Assembly (NCBI RefSeq): GCF_932276165.1
Contig: NC_064005.1
Location: 7,750,001 to 7,814,000 of the forward strand
Length of the DNA: 64,000 nt
Reading direction: 5' to 3'
DNA from: Plutella xylostella
Lineage: Eukaryota > Arthropoda > Insecta > Lepidoptera > Plutellidae
Each line of letters opens with the position of its first letter. The stretch's first letter is position 1. The notes under the pieces were generated by a model. It saw nothing but the letters and a program-made list of their open reading frames with translations. It did not search any database and had not been told where the DNA came from. Below are positions 32,642-45,164 of this stretch, piece after piece. The translations under genes were made by a program, and so were the position numbers.

Positions 32642-32882
32642 GCCTTGTTCTAATGTACTCCCTTGCGGGGTAGGCAGAGGTGCATTGCTGCACCCACTTT
32701 TCGCCAGAGCGTTATGTTAGTCCCAATGTAATAGGGGGCGGGCCTACTGCCATTTTACGGGCACATCCAAGACCCGAGAACAAATATCTGTGTTTAAACA
32801 AATATCTGCCCCAGCCGGGAATCGAACCCGGGACCATTGGCTCAGTAGTCAGGGTCACTAACCACTACGCCATTCGGTCGTC
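32611..32882 (-). mobile_element. full-length tRNA-headed SINE (TTTCGCC-tail type)
   Basis: On the minus strand it starts with the head containing TGGCGTAGTGGTTAG and GGTTCGATTCCC, then cgggtcttggatgtgcccg, ggcgaaaagtgggtgcagc and ctaccccgcaaggg, ending in a (TG)n run. Same family as 48960-49207 and 2236-2406. Confidence 0.85.
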
Positions 32883-32967
32883 TAATAAATAAAATTCAAT
32901 AAGAAAAATAGTCTTCATATCTGAAAAGTAGAGTTTATCCGGAAGGATTTGTCAAAAATGGCTGTAA

Positions 32968-33107
32968 GGGCTGATTTTTCAATAGTCAGATAAGTGTTAT
33001 CTGAAGAATAAAATTGTTGCTGTCGCATATGAATGTTTGTATTAGACAGTGACCGCAACAATTTTATTCTTCAGATAGCACTTATCTGACCATTCAAAAA
33101 TCAGCCC
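32968..33107. mobile_element. PIF/Harbinger-style MITE (TAA duplication)
   Basis: Nearly the whole 140 bp is a hairpin: gggctgattttt... and ...aaaaatcagccc, with 50-base arms and few mismatches. TAA flanks both sides (32965-32967, 33108-33110). Confidence 0.85.
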
Positions 33108-33110
33108 TAA

Positions 33111-34999
33111 GACTGCATTTTGTATACCATCACCTATTAGGTCCTCCATTAAACTGCATGCAGCTCTTTGACACGACAAACAACGACGACAAATATTTAA
33201 GGTAAACCTTTCGAAAATCCATTTACTTAGTGAAATTATCCAACACTCAAAGCGTTCAGTGTTGCAACTTGCAACCAGTCTGTAGTTCCCGCGCCGTTTG
33301 AACCCACTTCTAACGAAATTTCAAAGTCGTAATTGGCAACACTGGCGGGTTACTCTATACTGCCGAAAATGAATGAACGAGAGCTGTCGTGCAATCGGCA
33401 CGTTTAATACCACGAGATCGAGTCGTGGCTCGCTCAGCAGCGCTCTCAATCTTAGTTTTTACCCGACTGCCGAAGTTGGAGGGCAATGTTTTTCGATTGT
33501 ATGTTTGTCTGTTTGTGGCCTCTTGTAGCCTAAACGGCTCGATAGATTTTGATGTATGAGGTATCGTTAGAAGCGTATTGATTGCGCGATGGTATAGCCT
33601 GCGATACTTTCCATTAAGAGGAGAGTATAGCACTTGTTCGTCCATAAAAAAGAGAAAACGTTTTACTACCTCTAAATATTATCCAATCTCCATGATTTTT
33701 TTGTATGTTATTGACACAAGGAATAACTAGGTTTATACATTTTTCTTTTTTCGATATTAATTATAGATTCAAACTTACAGGCACCTCAAATAACGTAATT
33801 TTTGTGTGTTGAATCAAGCCGTTCGTTGAACAATAACAATGTATTTATTTAAAAAAAGCGAAACCTATAAACCTAGAATATATTATACTGAAGCGATTGA
33901 TACCAAAATCTAAGAGATTGCTTAATATTTAATTAGTGTAAAACGTTTTCTCCCGAAACCAGAATTTCATTAAGAAAAATACCTATTGTCAGTTGCGTGC
34001 TGCAGTGCATCTCTATCGCACCCGTGCCCGGGGCATGAGAGTGCAAGCGATAAGAAATCTTTTTCCTAAATACCTATTTCGCTAGAATCGCGAAGGTATA
34101 CTCTCCTCTTAACATTGGGGCTTGTATTCATATTTTTAGCGTGCAGTCGGGATTTTGTTTGTTTATAATTATTTCGTCATATATGTATATAGAGTGACCC
34201 CAGAAGGCCCGTATCCGCGGAAGGATCGCTGGCGAAGTGTTTTCTCGATTGCCTCAATTTTTGCGCTGGAACTGGACTTAATTTTGTGAAAGGCGCGAAT
34301 ACCCTATTTGAATTTAAATTTGATCATTTTTTTGATTGGTTTAATGATATCATGTTAGGACTGTGCACCCTTTGTATTTTTTTTTGTTAAATTAAAATGA
34401 TGTGTATTATACCTGAGGTAAACGAATTTTCTATCCATGGATTTTTTCAAGAAGACCTACGTTACATATATATCGTATATTATTCTACTATTCAACTATT
34501 TAAGATACTAACTGAAAAAAGGAGTTTCATATACATCAATACATGTACGAACATAAATTTTTAGGCCTCCTCTTAAACTCGCTCAACCAGCTTAATTTAA
34601 ACCTTAGGTGTATATAAATACGTGTGCTTATAAAACGTCCAATAAGGCCTGTTGAGGACAAAAGTTAAGGCTTATAGTTTCATAAAGGCTCTGCAGCGGT
34701 GATATAGGGGCAGGGGGCTGGTGTAAAATTTTATGTGGCTGCCCCAACCTGGGCGCTATTCCGGTAAATGCATATAGGTACTTAAGTAAAATGTTTAATG
34801 TTTAAAAAAAAATGTCCTCCTAGCCGAATTTCGACCACGGCGGCCAATCTCAATTGATTAAGTAGTTTGTAAAAAATGACGTTCATCAGAAAATTTTATA
34901 TTGTTACGATGAATAAAAATATTTGACTTTGACTTTAAGTAAAAATACACACCGGTCAAAATCATAACCCTCCTTTTCGCTTCGCCGTAGTCGGGTAAT
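33111..34999. other. non-coding DNA with MITE remnants
   Basis: It contains a one-sided copy of the GGGTTACTCTATA family (33346-33463), an aggagagtatagc/ggtatactctcct inverted pair (about 33610 and 34097), a tatatagagtgaccc end at 34190, and a fragment of the GTCCTCCTAGCCG SINE tail at 34808-34860. No gene seen. Confidence 0.5.
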
Positions 35000-35404
35000 A
35001 ATAATACAATCACGAGCAATGAAAAAGATCCAGTGACATAGCACCAAAATACAAATACAAATGTTAATTGCTCGTGCAGTCCACTAAATACATGGCCCCC
35101 TAAACGAAATTAACTCTTGGATTACGAACAAAATCCTATTGAAAATTACGAATAGACACGCCTGTTGGTTATTGGTTAATGGTTAAATAGCGGAAGGGGC
35201 CCCTGGTCCTGATCATTTTGTGAAAGGAAATGAAGTTGTAAAGATAGGGAAAAACGTAATATCGACACTATTGGTTCCAGGGACCGGGCCTATACTAATA
35301 TATTTAATACCAATAACTTATTAGTTTGGGTGGATGCTGTTGGAATAAAATAGATTTTAGTGGACTGACTGTCCTATAAAAAATACAATATTTCGTTTCT
35401 CTTA

Positions 35405-35553
35405 GGGACAGTTTTTTGATCCGTAGTCAACTTTAACCATTAGTCAAGTCACTTGTCAAGCATGACAGCTGCATACAAATTTGGGCGGTTTTTAACTAAT
35501 GGTCGCCATTTTTGACCAATGGTTGAGTTAACTAGGGATCAAAAAACTGGCCC
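35405..35553. mobile_element. PIF/Harbinger-style MITE (TTA duplication)
   Basis: The ends gggacagttttttgatcc and ggatcaaaaaactggccc are inverted, and TTA flanks both sides (35402-35404, 35554-35556). Inner taaccattagtcaa / ttgaccaatggtt arms continue the hairpin. Confidence 0.85.
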
Positions 35554-36172
35554 TTAGACAAATCTTCTATACTTATTGACAAAATATTATATATTACTGC
35601 TATACTATGTATCTATAGTACATAATGATAATTATCTTAAATTACTTACAATTTGCGATACGCCACCTTCTTGAAATGGTTGCCATAAACCTATTAGGAC
35701 AAATTAAATAACACTATTATTCTCTGAATTAGTTTGAGAAAATAAATAAAATCAGCGGAATTGATTATTACTCGTGTAGGCACTCTTGAAAATCGCTACA
35801 TTTATTCCTTATGATTATGTTACAGGTTTGTTACAGGTAACCCTCTCCTTGTCCAGACCAGCTTAACCCGTCACATCTGACGCCGACAGTCCACTCATTG
35901 ATTAGGGTTAACCCACTCGGTTACTGTGTTTCTGAGTCGCTGTCAAATATCCACACATGACGTCTATAGGCTGCGTCCCCAGTAGGGAAACGCCGTCGAA
36001 TGAGTTACTCCAGGGCGTATCGGTTTTGTATGTCTAGCAACGATAGTGTACGAACTAGAGGTTCACTGACACTCCGCCAGTGCAATAGAAACGTCTCGAC
36101 AAATAACACCCCACTTCTATACCGTTGCGTTCTTATTTTGAATTAGTTCGGTTAGAAAATTTATGACGTTAA

Positions 36173-36576
36173 GTGCCAATTTCACCATTCTCGGTTATCT
36201 AAGGGTCAATTTATACTAGTACAGAGTCGAAGCGCATCGAAGCGTCTATTCAATACTGAACATTACAAATACAACATTAACTCCACAGCATAACGCACAC
36301 ATTGCTACTGAGATTTTAAAAAAGTCGCGCGCATTCTTCGCGATTCGCGCGTCTACGCGTGACCAACGCAACCAACCATTCGTGCGGCTTTGCTTTAGTT
36401 ATGAAGAATTTGACGCTTCGCTGCGCTTCGACTCTGCCCCAGTATAAATTGACCCTAAACGACAGGGATTGATTTATATTTTAAACGTCATCTCCATATA
36501 AAATTCATGAGAGATGTGTCAAAAGTTAACCATTACTCCCTGGTTATGCTCTAACAGAGAATGGTGAAATTGGCAC
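36173..36576. mobile_element. MITE family A copy 1, with a nested MITE
   Basis: The ends gtgccaatttcaccattctcgg and the inverse lie between TAA duplications (36170-36172, 36577-36579). It is split by another element at 36203-36455. Other copies are 36828-36978, 43399-43545 and 59643-59790. Confidence 0.85.
36203..36455. mobile_element. nested PIF/Harbinger-style MITE
   Basis: The arms gggtcaatttatact and agtataaattgaccc continue into gagtcgaagcgca / tgcgcttcgactc. TAA lies on both sides. The inserted-into MITE re-forms its consensus when this block is removed, which proves the nesting. Confidence 0.87.
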
Positions 36577-36827
36577 TAAACATAAAAAAACGGTTTGACA
36601 CTAAATTAGATGCGGACAGTTTCTTGCTTTGTTTTTGTATGTGACTCACCATCTTGTTCATCTTGTTCGTTGTTAATCGAAGATTCTCACTTCACTCTAC
36701 GCAATTTACGCTCAGTTATTAACGAGGCACAGTTTGCCTACACTTGGTAAACCTGTTGTGTGAACCCTGCGTCACTGCTCGGGAGTCAGAATCAGATAAT
36801 GTTCTCACCATGGAGAAAAACTCTTAC

Positions 36828-36978
36828 GTGCCAATTTCTCCATAGTCGGTTATCTAACCGACCAGGATTGGTTTATCAATTATACGTCATCTCCATATAA
36901 AATTCTTGACAGATGATGTGTCATGAGTCAACCACTAATACCTGGTTATGCTCTAACCGACTATGGAGAGATTGGCAC
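36828..36978. mobile_element. MITE family A copy 2
   Basis: gtgccaatttctccatagtcgg is inverted at the right end. The inner block with acgtcatctccatataaaat is shared with copies 1 and 4. The right flank is TAA; the left flank is slightly altered. Confidence 0.85.
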
Positions 36979-38502
36979 TAAATGGTGTTGTTACATCGTG
37001 CATCATACCAACCATACCAAAGACTCAACGTACCAAAAAGCATTATCTTGCACACAAAAGCAAGAACTACTTATGTGTGCTATGACGTCACTTGTCGTCA
37101 AACAAGCAGCGAAATGGACATTTGATACCGCTCTCTGCTCTCTCTCCGTGGCAGCACGAATTGCTAATGCAAACAGACTTGCTAGGGCCCCTCTAGCACA
37201 GCGGCTCTCAACCTTTACTGTATATCCAAAAAGACGAATAACGTTTTTTTTTTGCTGTTGTTTATAATGAAATTTGACATATTTATAAAGCACTCAACAG
37301 GCACGTGATAGCGTTTAGTATGTGTATAAGTTTTGATTTCATAAGTTTGCTAATATTTTCCACTAGGGCGTTTTTTTTAAAAGACACAAATTGTATACAT
37401 AAGTTTCTTAGCTGTAAAAACCTTATTATAGATAAAATATCAGTAAATATTTTGAGAGCCTTTGGTTTTGAAACTCAACGTTTTGTCACTGGAACGGTTT
37501 GAATAAAGGTCTCTATTTGGCCCCATTTATTATACACAAACACACCCTACAAATATTGTTTTACGAAAATGGAATGGGTATTATTGGGAACGATATACTC
37601 ATTCTTATGTTAAACTGCCCTACCTTCAGGCTTCAGGTCAAAAATAAGCTATTGTTATGATTAAGTGTATGTATGTTGAGAGTATATGGATAAAATGAAG
37701 GGATAGAGACTCAAGGGCCCCTTTTTGCTAGGCTTTGTTTCTGTGTTTTGAAAAATTCGTTCGATTTTTTATGGTATATGGTTTTTTTTATAATACTTCT
37801 CAGTCACCCCCTTTTTAGATCTACATATACTTTCACGGACCACCTATACAAGAAGAATCTCTCAAGACAACCTCAGCAACTACTCGAAAGAATTTTTAAC
37901 CCAAGTTTTTAAACACGAAATACTCATCTCAAAGTTAGCAAACATCCAAAAGCGAAAACTTTTTTCCCCGACAGATAATATATTTGCAAGTTTCTCGTAA
38001 AAAATAACCCTTTCAGTTTTTCAAAAGTCATCGGTAGGTGGGTAATTGATCGACGTAGTGCGCGGGCTGAAAGTAGACAAATTGTGGGACCCGGCTCAGG
38101 GGGTCACTCTACAGTGTGTTGTTTTTCGGACCCGACAAACTTTAAGGGTGGACTCTACGAGTAATTTCATCGAGAAAAAACCCCAATATGTGGGGTCAAA
38201 TCTCAATATTCTAGAAATGGCGGCCATTTTAAAGTTGCTTTGTGAGATGACTTTTTGCGGATAAAAGATAGATAGAATATTCTTTATTTGTACACACGCA
38301 CATAAAAGAAACTTACAAAACTTAAATACTAACAAATATGTACAAAAATGGCGATCTTATCGCTTAAAGCGTTTTTTTCAAGACAACCTTAGGGTGCAGC
38401 ATTTTGTTTCATGTCCGTAAGGCGTTAAATCTCGAGATGATGATTTTATAAAGAAGAAGAAAATCTAATTTAAGTTACTTAGACTCCATCTCTTAGTTTC
38501 AA
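36979..38502. other. non-coding DNA
   Basis: It has a hAT-like end (cagcggctctcaacctttactgt, about 37198) without a partner, a gggggtcactctaca MITE end near 38100, and AT-rich filler. Overlapping ORFs on both strands at 37003-37293 have no known domain. Confidence 0.45.
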
Positions 38503-38566
38503 ACGTGCCGATTGCACGCCACCTTTCTTTCGTTAGTTTTTCGTCAGTATAGAGTGACCCTCCGAG
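38503..38566 (-). repeat. half copy of the GGGTCACTCTATA MITE family
   Basis: aacgtgccgattgcacg... to ...cgtcagtatagagtgaccc matches one arm of the elements at 46451-46576 and 54011-54132. Confidence 0.65.
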
Positions 38567-38742
38567 CGTGGCGTGCATACGTAGTCCGTAGCCCCTCGGT
38601 GAGAGAGGCACGGCTGCATACCGTCAGGTGCCATAGACAAATAGGCATAGAGGACGATCGAGAAGGGAAGGGAGGGCAAGGTTTTTTTGAAAATAGAATA
38701 ACTGCTGTCAATGTGATACCTTATCTTCCGAAATATGTTATA

Positions 38743-38967
38743 CTAGCTGTACCCGCGCGCTTCGCTTCGCTTTAAAAAGTTTTCCCGTGGGAATTTCGGG
38801 ATAAAAAGTAGCCTATGTTCTTTCCCAAGGTCTAGACCGTATGTAAACCAAATTTCATTCAAATCCGTTCAGTAGTTTTGGCGTGAAAGAGTAACAGACA
38901 GACAGGCAGACAGACAGACAGACAGACAGACAGACACAGTTACTTTCGCATTTATAATATTAGTTAG
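38743..38967 (-). mobile_element. GTCT-microsatellite interspersed element, inverted copy
   Basis: Reverse complement of the element at 28196-28407, from ctagctgtacccgcg to the (CAGA)n run and tttataatattagttag. Same internal blocks, with a longer tetranucleotide run. Confidence 0.7.
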
Positions 38968-39197
38968 GATTCATCGGTCTTACCAGAGGTCTCGGCGTCT
39001 AAAGGTAAGCGTCAACCTTTCGACATCGTACGCAACGGCCGCATTCAGTATTATTTGTATAGAAATTTACAAAAGTGCGTCCACTTCATCGGCATTGACG
39101 ACGACAATGAAGACGATGGCGTTTTTCCATAATTTTTTATGACAATTCGTTTGGCGCAATACGTACGATACCGATAGTTGGATTGGATGGACCTATA

Positions 39198-39464
39198 CAG
39201 GGTGTTGCAAAAAGGGTATACTAAGCCGAAACCTACATGTGCAGCATGGTATATCTAAGCCTGAAACTGAAATCAGAATATGAAAATTCGCGATTTTTTT
39301 TACATTTTTTATAGAAACTTTGTTGGTCACGTGACTTTTATATATACTATGGAAAATTAAAAAAAAAATCGCGAATTTCCAAATTCTGATTTCCGTTTCG
39401 GGCTTAGATATACCTTGCTGCACATGTAGGTTTCGGCTTAGTATACCAATTTTGCAACACCCTG
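39198..39464. mobile_element. mariner-style hairpin MITE (TA duplication)
   Basis: Arms of about 100 bases, cagggtgttgcaaaaagggt... inverted as ...aattttgcaacaccctg, with TA on both sides. Solo ends of the same family occur near 31253 and 32585. Confidence 0.8.
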
Positions 39465-39965
39465 TATAGCCTACCTCACATACCTCACAAGCCAGCAGAT
39501 AGAGCATAAGCAGTATGTACATGAATTCGAAAGAAAATGACGGTCGGACGGATGATCTATACATACATCAAAATTATAAACCTCGTGCCATCCGGTCTCA
39601 GTTCTGAAGCTGAAGTGTCTCTATCTATACGGTGACTAATTGAAGTTCCGAACTAATGGACTCCATACGGAATACTGAATTATTTGAAACCAGCTTCAAG
39701 ACACGGCATAGTTTTCACTCGATATACTGGAGTATAAAGGTAATTTAGCTACCTGAAGTTGGTACTTGAAGCATATTATGGTATCATATAATATCTGAAA
39801 TCTGGTGCTAAAACATAATCAATATTACTTATAATAGTTTAGAAACTATACCTTGTCTCACTATCTGTCATTTAGGCCTCATTTCAACAGCAAAGACCTT
39901 AGCTGCGGCCGTCAGTCACTGACAAACAAGTCAACCGTCCATGAACCGTCGCCGCCATTCACTTA

Positions 39966-40162
39966 GGCCCGGGTCTCCTATTTACGCCGCAGGTCGCGTC
40001 CAGCGTCACGCCGTAGGCCGCGTCACGATGCTCACTATAGAAATGTACTGATGCGGTCTCCCTCACACGCCGACGTTGGCGCGTAGACGTAGTGAGCATC
40101 GTGACGCGGCCTACGGCGTGACGCTGGACGCGATCTACGGCGCGTAATAGGAGACCCGGGCC
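39966..40162. mobile_element. GC-rich PIF/Harbinger-style MITE (TTA duplication)
   Basis: ggcccgggtctcctatt and its inverse end the element between TTA (39963-39965) and TTA (40163-40165). Arms of about 70 bases contain cgcgtccagcgtcacgccgtagg. It is strikingly GC-rich against its surroundings. Confidence 0.87.
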
Positions 40163-40455
40163 TTAGATACACTGAAGCTGTAATGGAGTATCGAAGACGC
40201 ACGCCAACCGCAGGCGAGTGCTATTGACGCGCGTCACTCGACTGGTCTCGAAGAGAATCTATAATTGGCATCTGGAGCTCGATTCTGAGGGTTTAGACGC
40301 ATTTATCTCGCATCGCACGGAGATATGTCTCCGTTAAAATCTCCAATTTAATTCAATTCTTATTTTGTATGGCACTCTCCAATTTAATTTCAAAGTCAAA
40401 GTATTTATTTGTAAACATGGGTTAGTAATACAATGGTCTTAAATATAAATTGTTA

Positions 40456-41072
40456 CGGTCTTATTCATAAAAAGTTACGGGAGACCTATAGGCCTGCTAT
40501 AAGCAAATGTCAAAAAAACTTTATTCATAAACGATCAATAGCGCTAAAGAACTCTCCAACTGATTCGTAAAACCTTGATATGCTAAAGTTGGCTGGACCC
40601 TACTAGACACCTTCCGTAAACCTCCTCTTGTACAAAAACATGGCGGCCGGTCAACAGCTGTTCTGCTTTATTGACGATTTGACATTTGTTGTGAGTTAAT
40701 ATTTGCTGAAAATAAGTTGCCATGGTAACGTAAAAATTTTTTTTTTTTTTGTGGGTTTTGGCTTGGCCAACTGCGCCTTTAAGCCAACGTAAACTTTTTT
40801 AAGTGCCGCGCCGTGGCTAACATAGATAATAGAGATTGATAAATGAATGAAAGTTTTCGCTATTTTTGTTTATGGTTTCGTCGGACCGGCAACTTAATAG
40901 GGTAAATGTCAAAATGTTTGGTCTGTGAAATCTATTAGCATCACTATAGTTATTGAAGGTCTACGGAACTATTATGAATAGAGATTTTTACGAAACCTCA
41001 AATAGGCTTAATGTGTTCCGTAACTATTGAGCTCAGTAAACCTACTTTAAGGTTTTTTTATGAATAAGACCG
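40456..41072. mobile_element. PIF/Harbinger-style MITE, 617 bp (TTA duplication)
   Basis: The ends cggtcttattcataaaaa and tttttatgaataagaccg lie between TTA duplications. An inner ttattcataaacga repeat is present. A related end occurs near 60260. No ORF of note. Confidence 0.83.
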
Positions 41073-41195
41073 TTAGTATCTTACTTATATACCATATAAG
41101 TTTGTGGCACTATACTTCAAATTACAAAGGGTTTTTGACATTTGACGTTTTACGCGAGATTGCCGGAATAGATTTTCCTATTTGCACCCGAGATA

Positions 41196-41407
41196 CAGTG
41201 CCACAAACTTATCTGTTCCGGTGACAGCTCACATAAATGTTTAATATTTCTTAATTCTATAAGATTTTAAGTTAGCTCGTATTGTTAATTCGCTCTTGCA
41301 GTGTTAATAAACCCATCTAATCTTTTTAATATACAATTCATTAGTGTGTAATGAGATATGGATCAATTTAGTTCGCTCTCACCGGAACAGATAAGTTTGT
41401 GGCACTG
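41196..41407. mobile_element. TA-flanked MITE with CAGTGCCACAAACTT ends
   Basis: cagtgccacaaacttatctgttccgg is perfectly inverted at the right end, with TA on both sides. A third half-site (aagtttgtggcactata) lies just left at about 41098. Confidence 0.8.
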
Positions 41408-41775
41408 TACAAACGTATTTTTGCGATACTGAACTATAAAAGCCAAAGACAATTTATTTTCGTCTATGCTATAGCTGATATCGAGATATCTCATCACTTA
41501 GCGATAGCCACCGAGGTACTTACATCTTATATTATTCATAAACCTTATAGGTAATAATTTATCGATGACGAAGAAATGTGTTAAAACAAAATAATAAATC
41601 TGGAGATTATCTCCAGTCGCCAGAATTGGTCCCGGCTCGAGAATGCCTTCTGTGCGGCCTAGTTCACGGGTGAGATGTATGTGGTGGACCTCATGGTATA
41701 TTATTTTAACCGCTGAAAGAATAGACGTACCCTATTTTAAGCTGAATTGGGATGAATGATGAATGTAGGTATGTA

Positions 41776-42641
41776 TGTCGCAGGCATTTTGTAAGATCTC
41801 GCCGTTTACATACGGCGTCGTCAGTTTAGAAACGCTCGCTGTTTTGTAATTTGCCGCAGGCATATTGATAGCTCTTTCAATCGTTCTGATTTCAACGTTA
41901 ATTGCAGTTTTAGGGTGACCATGATAAAACACAGTTGACAAAGTAAACAAATGGAAAAATCTGACTTTATTTCAGGATTTCAAGTAAGACTTAAGCAGGT
42001 ACCTAAGCAGGTACTACATAAGTTTAAATATTTAATGAAAAGATACATTTAAATAAAAAACGTAGTCATTTATACAGAACAATAAAACTAGGCATTTCCA
42101 GATAAAAACAAACACTGGTGCCCGAATGTCCTAAACTTAGGAAAACGCTAAACCCTTTACTAAACAATTTATGAAGCTCTAAATTAATATCATGCATGTG
42201 TCCTCCGTACACCGGGATCTATGGATAACTTAGTAGTTTTTAGGTGCGGGATAACCTCAAAAACTTTGTCGTTTGTCTACGGCCTTTTTACTGCTCCTGC
42301 ACTGTAATAAATGACTTTAAAGTCACAATTATTTGGTGAAAATGCTTCTATACTCGTAATATTTGCACTGTTTTGAGTATTTATTGAGTCACAGATCCAC
42401 TAATTGACGCCATTTTTGTTGTTGTGATCAACAGCGCCGCGCGTGGTAACAACCAGAATTAAATTCTTCAATTTGCCGCGGCATTATGTAAACGGCGTAT
42501 GGATTGTCAATGAAATGTTTTGGCATACTATAAAATGACACGGCAATATACATTTTGCCTTCGGAATATTACAAAACAGCAAGCGTTGGAAACTGACGAC
42601 GCCGTATGAAAACGGCGAAATCATACAAAATGCCTGCGACA
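41776..42641. mobile_element. inverted-repeat element with TGTCGCAGGC ends
   Basis: The end tgtcgcaggcattttgt is inverted at the right as acaaaatgcctgcgaca. Arms of about 90 bases include cgccgttt..catacggcg and aaacgctcgctgttttgtaat. TGTA flanks both sides. Internal extra copies of the gccgcggcat and aaacggcgtatgg motifs suggest earlier rearrangement. Confidence 0.72.
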
Positions 42642-42645
42642 TGTA

Positions 42646-43395
42646 TATAGCAATTGAAATATTTTAAAATTGTGTCATTCAAATTTATTTATTTTATTTT
42701 ATTTAACTCTTTATTGTACAAATATTACAAGTGTATTCATTTGTTTTTATTACTTCCACGGTTCTACAGTAGGTATAAACATTACCCAAAAAGCATTCAA
42801 ATTAGTTTATCCGTTTTTCGGATAGGCATACAGAATTAAATTCACGCTAAAAAGGTGAACGTATAAACACCCTCTTTATTGTAAGATGGTAATAAACCAA
42901 ACCAACAGTATTGACACAAATTCAATACAAACTTTCACAGCGCAGGTGTAAAGCCTCCGAAAACGAACAAAGGTTAATTGTTAAGGTTAACATTTCCATC
43001 TCAAATTGCATTGTGAAATGGCTAACCCATTAGCTATAGTGTTAGCTATTTTACAAAATGGCTGAAACCCCCGGCCACACATTTCACCCTCGTTAACTCA
43101 AAAAACCAGTCTCGCCACCGAATGGCCGCCATAAATTGGCCCAATTAATCAACACAGCACAAAAGGTACGAGATAATAAATTTCTAGAATTTTCCAGTAA
43201 AGCACTTCCATAAAATGTATTATTAACGGCTGATCGCTTAGAGACGACAGCGATTATTATGGACAAAATGACTGACACATGGTCCGTATAAATTACTTAT
43301 TGTTAGAACCTGTTTCACAATGTCTGTATTAATGGCTACCTGTGGGATAAAACCTACACATCATAGGAGAGTAATCATAGCAGATTTTATGGCAT
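42646..43395. other. AT-rich non-coding DNA
   Basis: Nothing recognised. Short ORFs at 42654-42839 and 43093-43278 lack coding signs. Confidence 0.45.
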
Positions 43396-43398
43396 TTA

Positions 43399-43545
43399 GC
43401 CCCAGTTTCATCATTCTCGGTTAGATCATAACAAGGGATTAGTTCATCAATTATACGCCAACTTCATATTCAATTCTTGACAGATGTGTAAAAGTCAACA
43501 ACTAATCCCTGGTTATGATCTAACCGAGTATGATGAAACTGGAGC
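43399..43545. mobile_element. MITE family A copy 3 (TTA duplication)
   Basis: gccccagtttcatcattctcgg is inverted at the right, with TTA on both sides (43396-43398, 43546-43548). The inner cggttagatcataac / gttatgatctaaccg arms identify the family although the outermost bases differ from the other copies. Confidence 0.83.
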
Positions 43546-43548
43546 TTA

Positions 43549-44700
43549 ACATTTCAACTAAACGATGTACGTACCTACCCGGTTTTACAAATACGCGGAC
43601 ACACAGGGACTTTTCCAAAGAGGAAACCCGCAAACAATATAGGAAAGAAAAAAAGCCTTTTACGAACAATAGAAAATAAGCTCTAATAACTCAAAGCGAA
43701 TCAAAAAAAGGAAAAACCTGGATTCCGTAAAAGTGAAACGGCAAGCATCATCTTTGCTCCTACAAGAAATTTACGAGCACTTACACCCGTATCCATAGTC
43801 ACTATTAGAGCCAAAGTAAATGAAAATGTTTTACGTGATTGTTGTAAATCAGTCGTGTGAGGTAACCGCTTCTTAAGACCAAGATTCGATTTCCAATATT
43901 AAGAAGAACCACGATCTTATATTCATAGTATATTCTGTTCCCTGAACCTGGCTTACTCGAATGGAAGCTTTGTGCAATGTGCATACGGTATGCAGCATAC
44001 CCCCACAAGTTCTGAATTTTTTCTGACCATTTCCCACCACGCTGGTCCACTGCGGGTTGGTGGGTTCAGGACCAAACCTATTATATCAAGGCGAAGGCCA
44101 AGGTCACAACTATGGATACGGCTGTTAATATATAAGGTGAAATACGGGGCGAGTTTCGAGAAATGTATCTGTTCAATATTATTATTAATGGCACATTCAA
44201 ATGCGGTTGGCTGCGGTAAGCGACTTAACGAATATTTAATATCACTACGTTTTAGATTTATTCGAAGGGATGTCGAGGAATTTATCATAAGTTGTTGTTT
44301 AGTGAATGGGCTTCCATTTTTGGAGCAAAGGATTTTTGCACCTTTTTATAAGTTTATTTGCATACTTTCTTCGTCAGCGTGACAACAGTGTTTATTCCGG
44401 AAATCCCACGGAAAGTCCATTTAAGGCGAAGGAAAGTTTTTGGGAAAATTCAACATAGTTACAGAACCCGCTTTTAGAATTCAAATGTACTCTCAATATT
44501 TTTGAGCTTTCCTTTGAATATAAATCTCACATCATAAAACGTACGGTAATTTCCTAGACCACCCTAGTGAATAACCCTATAAATTATTAATTTGGTGTGT
44601 CGGTAATAATTAGCCAACCGTACGAGTCTTAGGTACGATTAGGGGACTGGGGACCAGTTCAGCGCATTGAAACTAGGGAGAAATGAGAGAGCGGATGGGA
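43549..44700. other. non-coding DNA
   Basis: It contains the inverse of the cccaccaacccgcagtgg motif (about 44038-44056), also found in the SINE-like element at 44880-44910. Overlapping ORFs on both strands at 43953-44382 have no known domain. Confidence 0.4.
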
Positions 44701-45045
44701 GAGCGGTGGTAGCTCAGTCGGGTAAGGAGCGGTGGTAGCTCAGTCGGGTAAGAGATCCGGATTCGAATCCCGGCGCTGACATGTACCAATGAGTTCTTTT
44801 AACTTAAGTACAATGTATACCATCGCTCTTACGGTGAAGGAAAACATCGTGAGGAAACCTGCATATCTAGATTTAGCACATCTAGATATGTAAACCCACC
44901 AACCCGCAGTGGGCCAGCGTGGTGGGAAATAGTCCAAGCTTAGGAAGGCAGTTTAGACCTTGGAGACATGCACAAAGGTTCCACTCGAGAGAGCCAGGTG
45001 CAGGTACTTAAACCCCCACAGAGAATAGAATAGAATAGGGAGAAA
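44701..45045 (+). mobile_element. tRNA-headed SINE with duplicated head start
   Basis: The head gagcggtggtagctcagtcg carries an A-box (TAGCTCAGTCGG), and ggattcgaatcc a B-box. The first 26 bases are repeated in tandem (44701-44726, 44727-44752). The body includes aaggcagtttagacc and gagccaggtgcaggta, and the tail gaatagaatag. It is a SINE, not a functional tRNA gene, because the anticodon arm region is shortened. Confidence 0.75.
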
Positions 45046-45164
45046 TGACAAGCTGATTATCAACTAAGAATTTGTTAAACCCGGAAACTGGATTGAACTT
45101 AAAGAAATAATGATGATAATCATAATTATTTATTTCAGACCAAGAACCATATTGGTGACGATTC

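Larger units (their letters stand above)
36075..36680. repeat. interspersed repeat family, copy 2 (split)
   Basis: Halves matching the copies at 30080-30330 and 56098-56345 lie on either side of the MITE at 36173-36576, showing the repeat is older than the MITE. Confidence 0.65.

Noticed and set aside
37003..37293. Overlapping ORFs of about 100 aa on both strands
   Set aside because: Mirror-frame ORFs without domains; a hAT-like end lies within, so this is TE debris.
44701..44790. Functional tRNA gene
   Set aside because: A and B boxes are present but the intervening arm is shortened and a SINE body follows.
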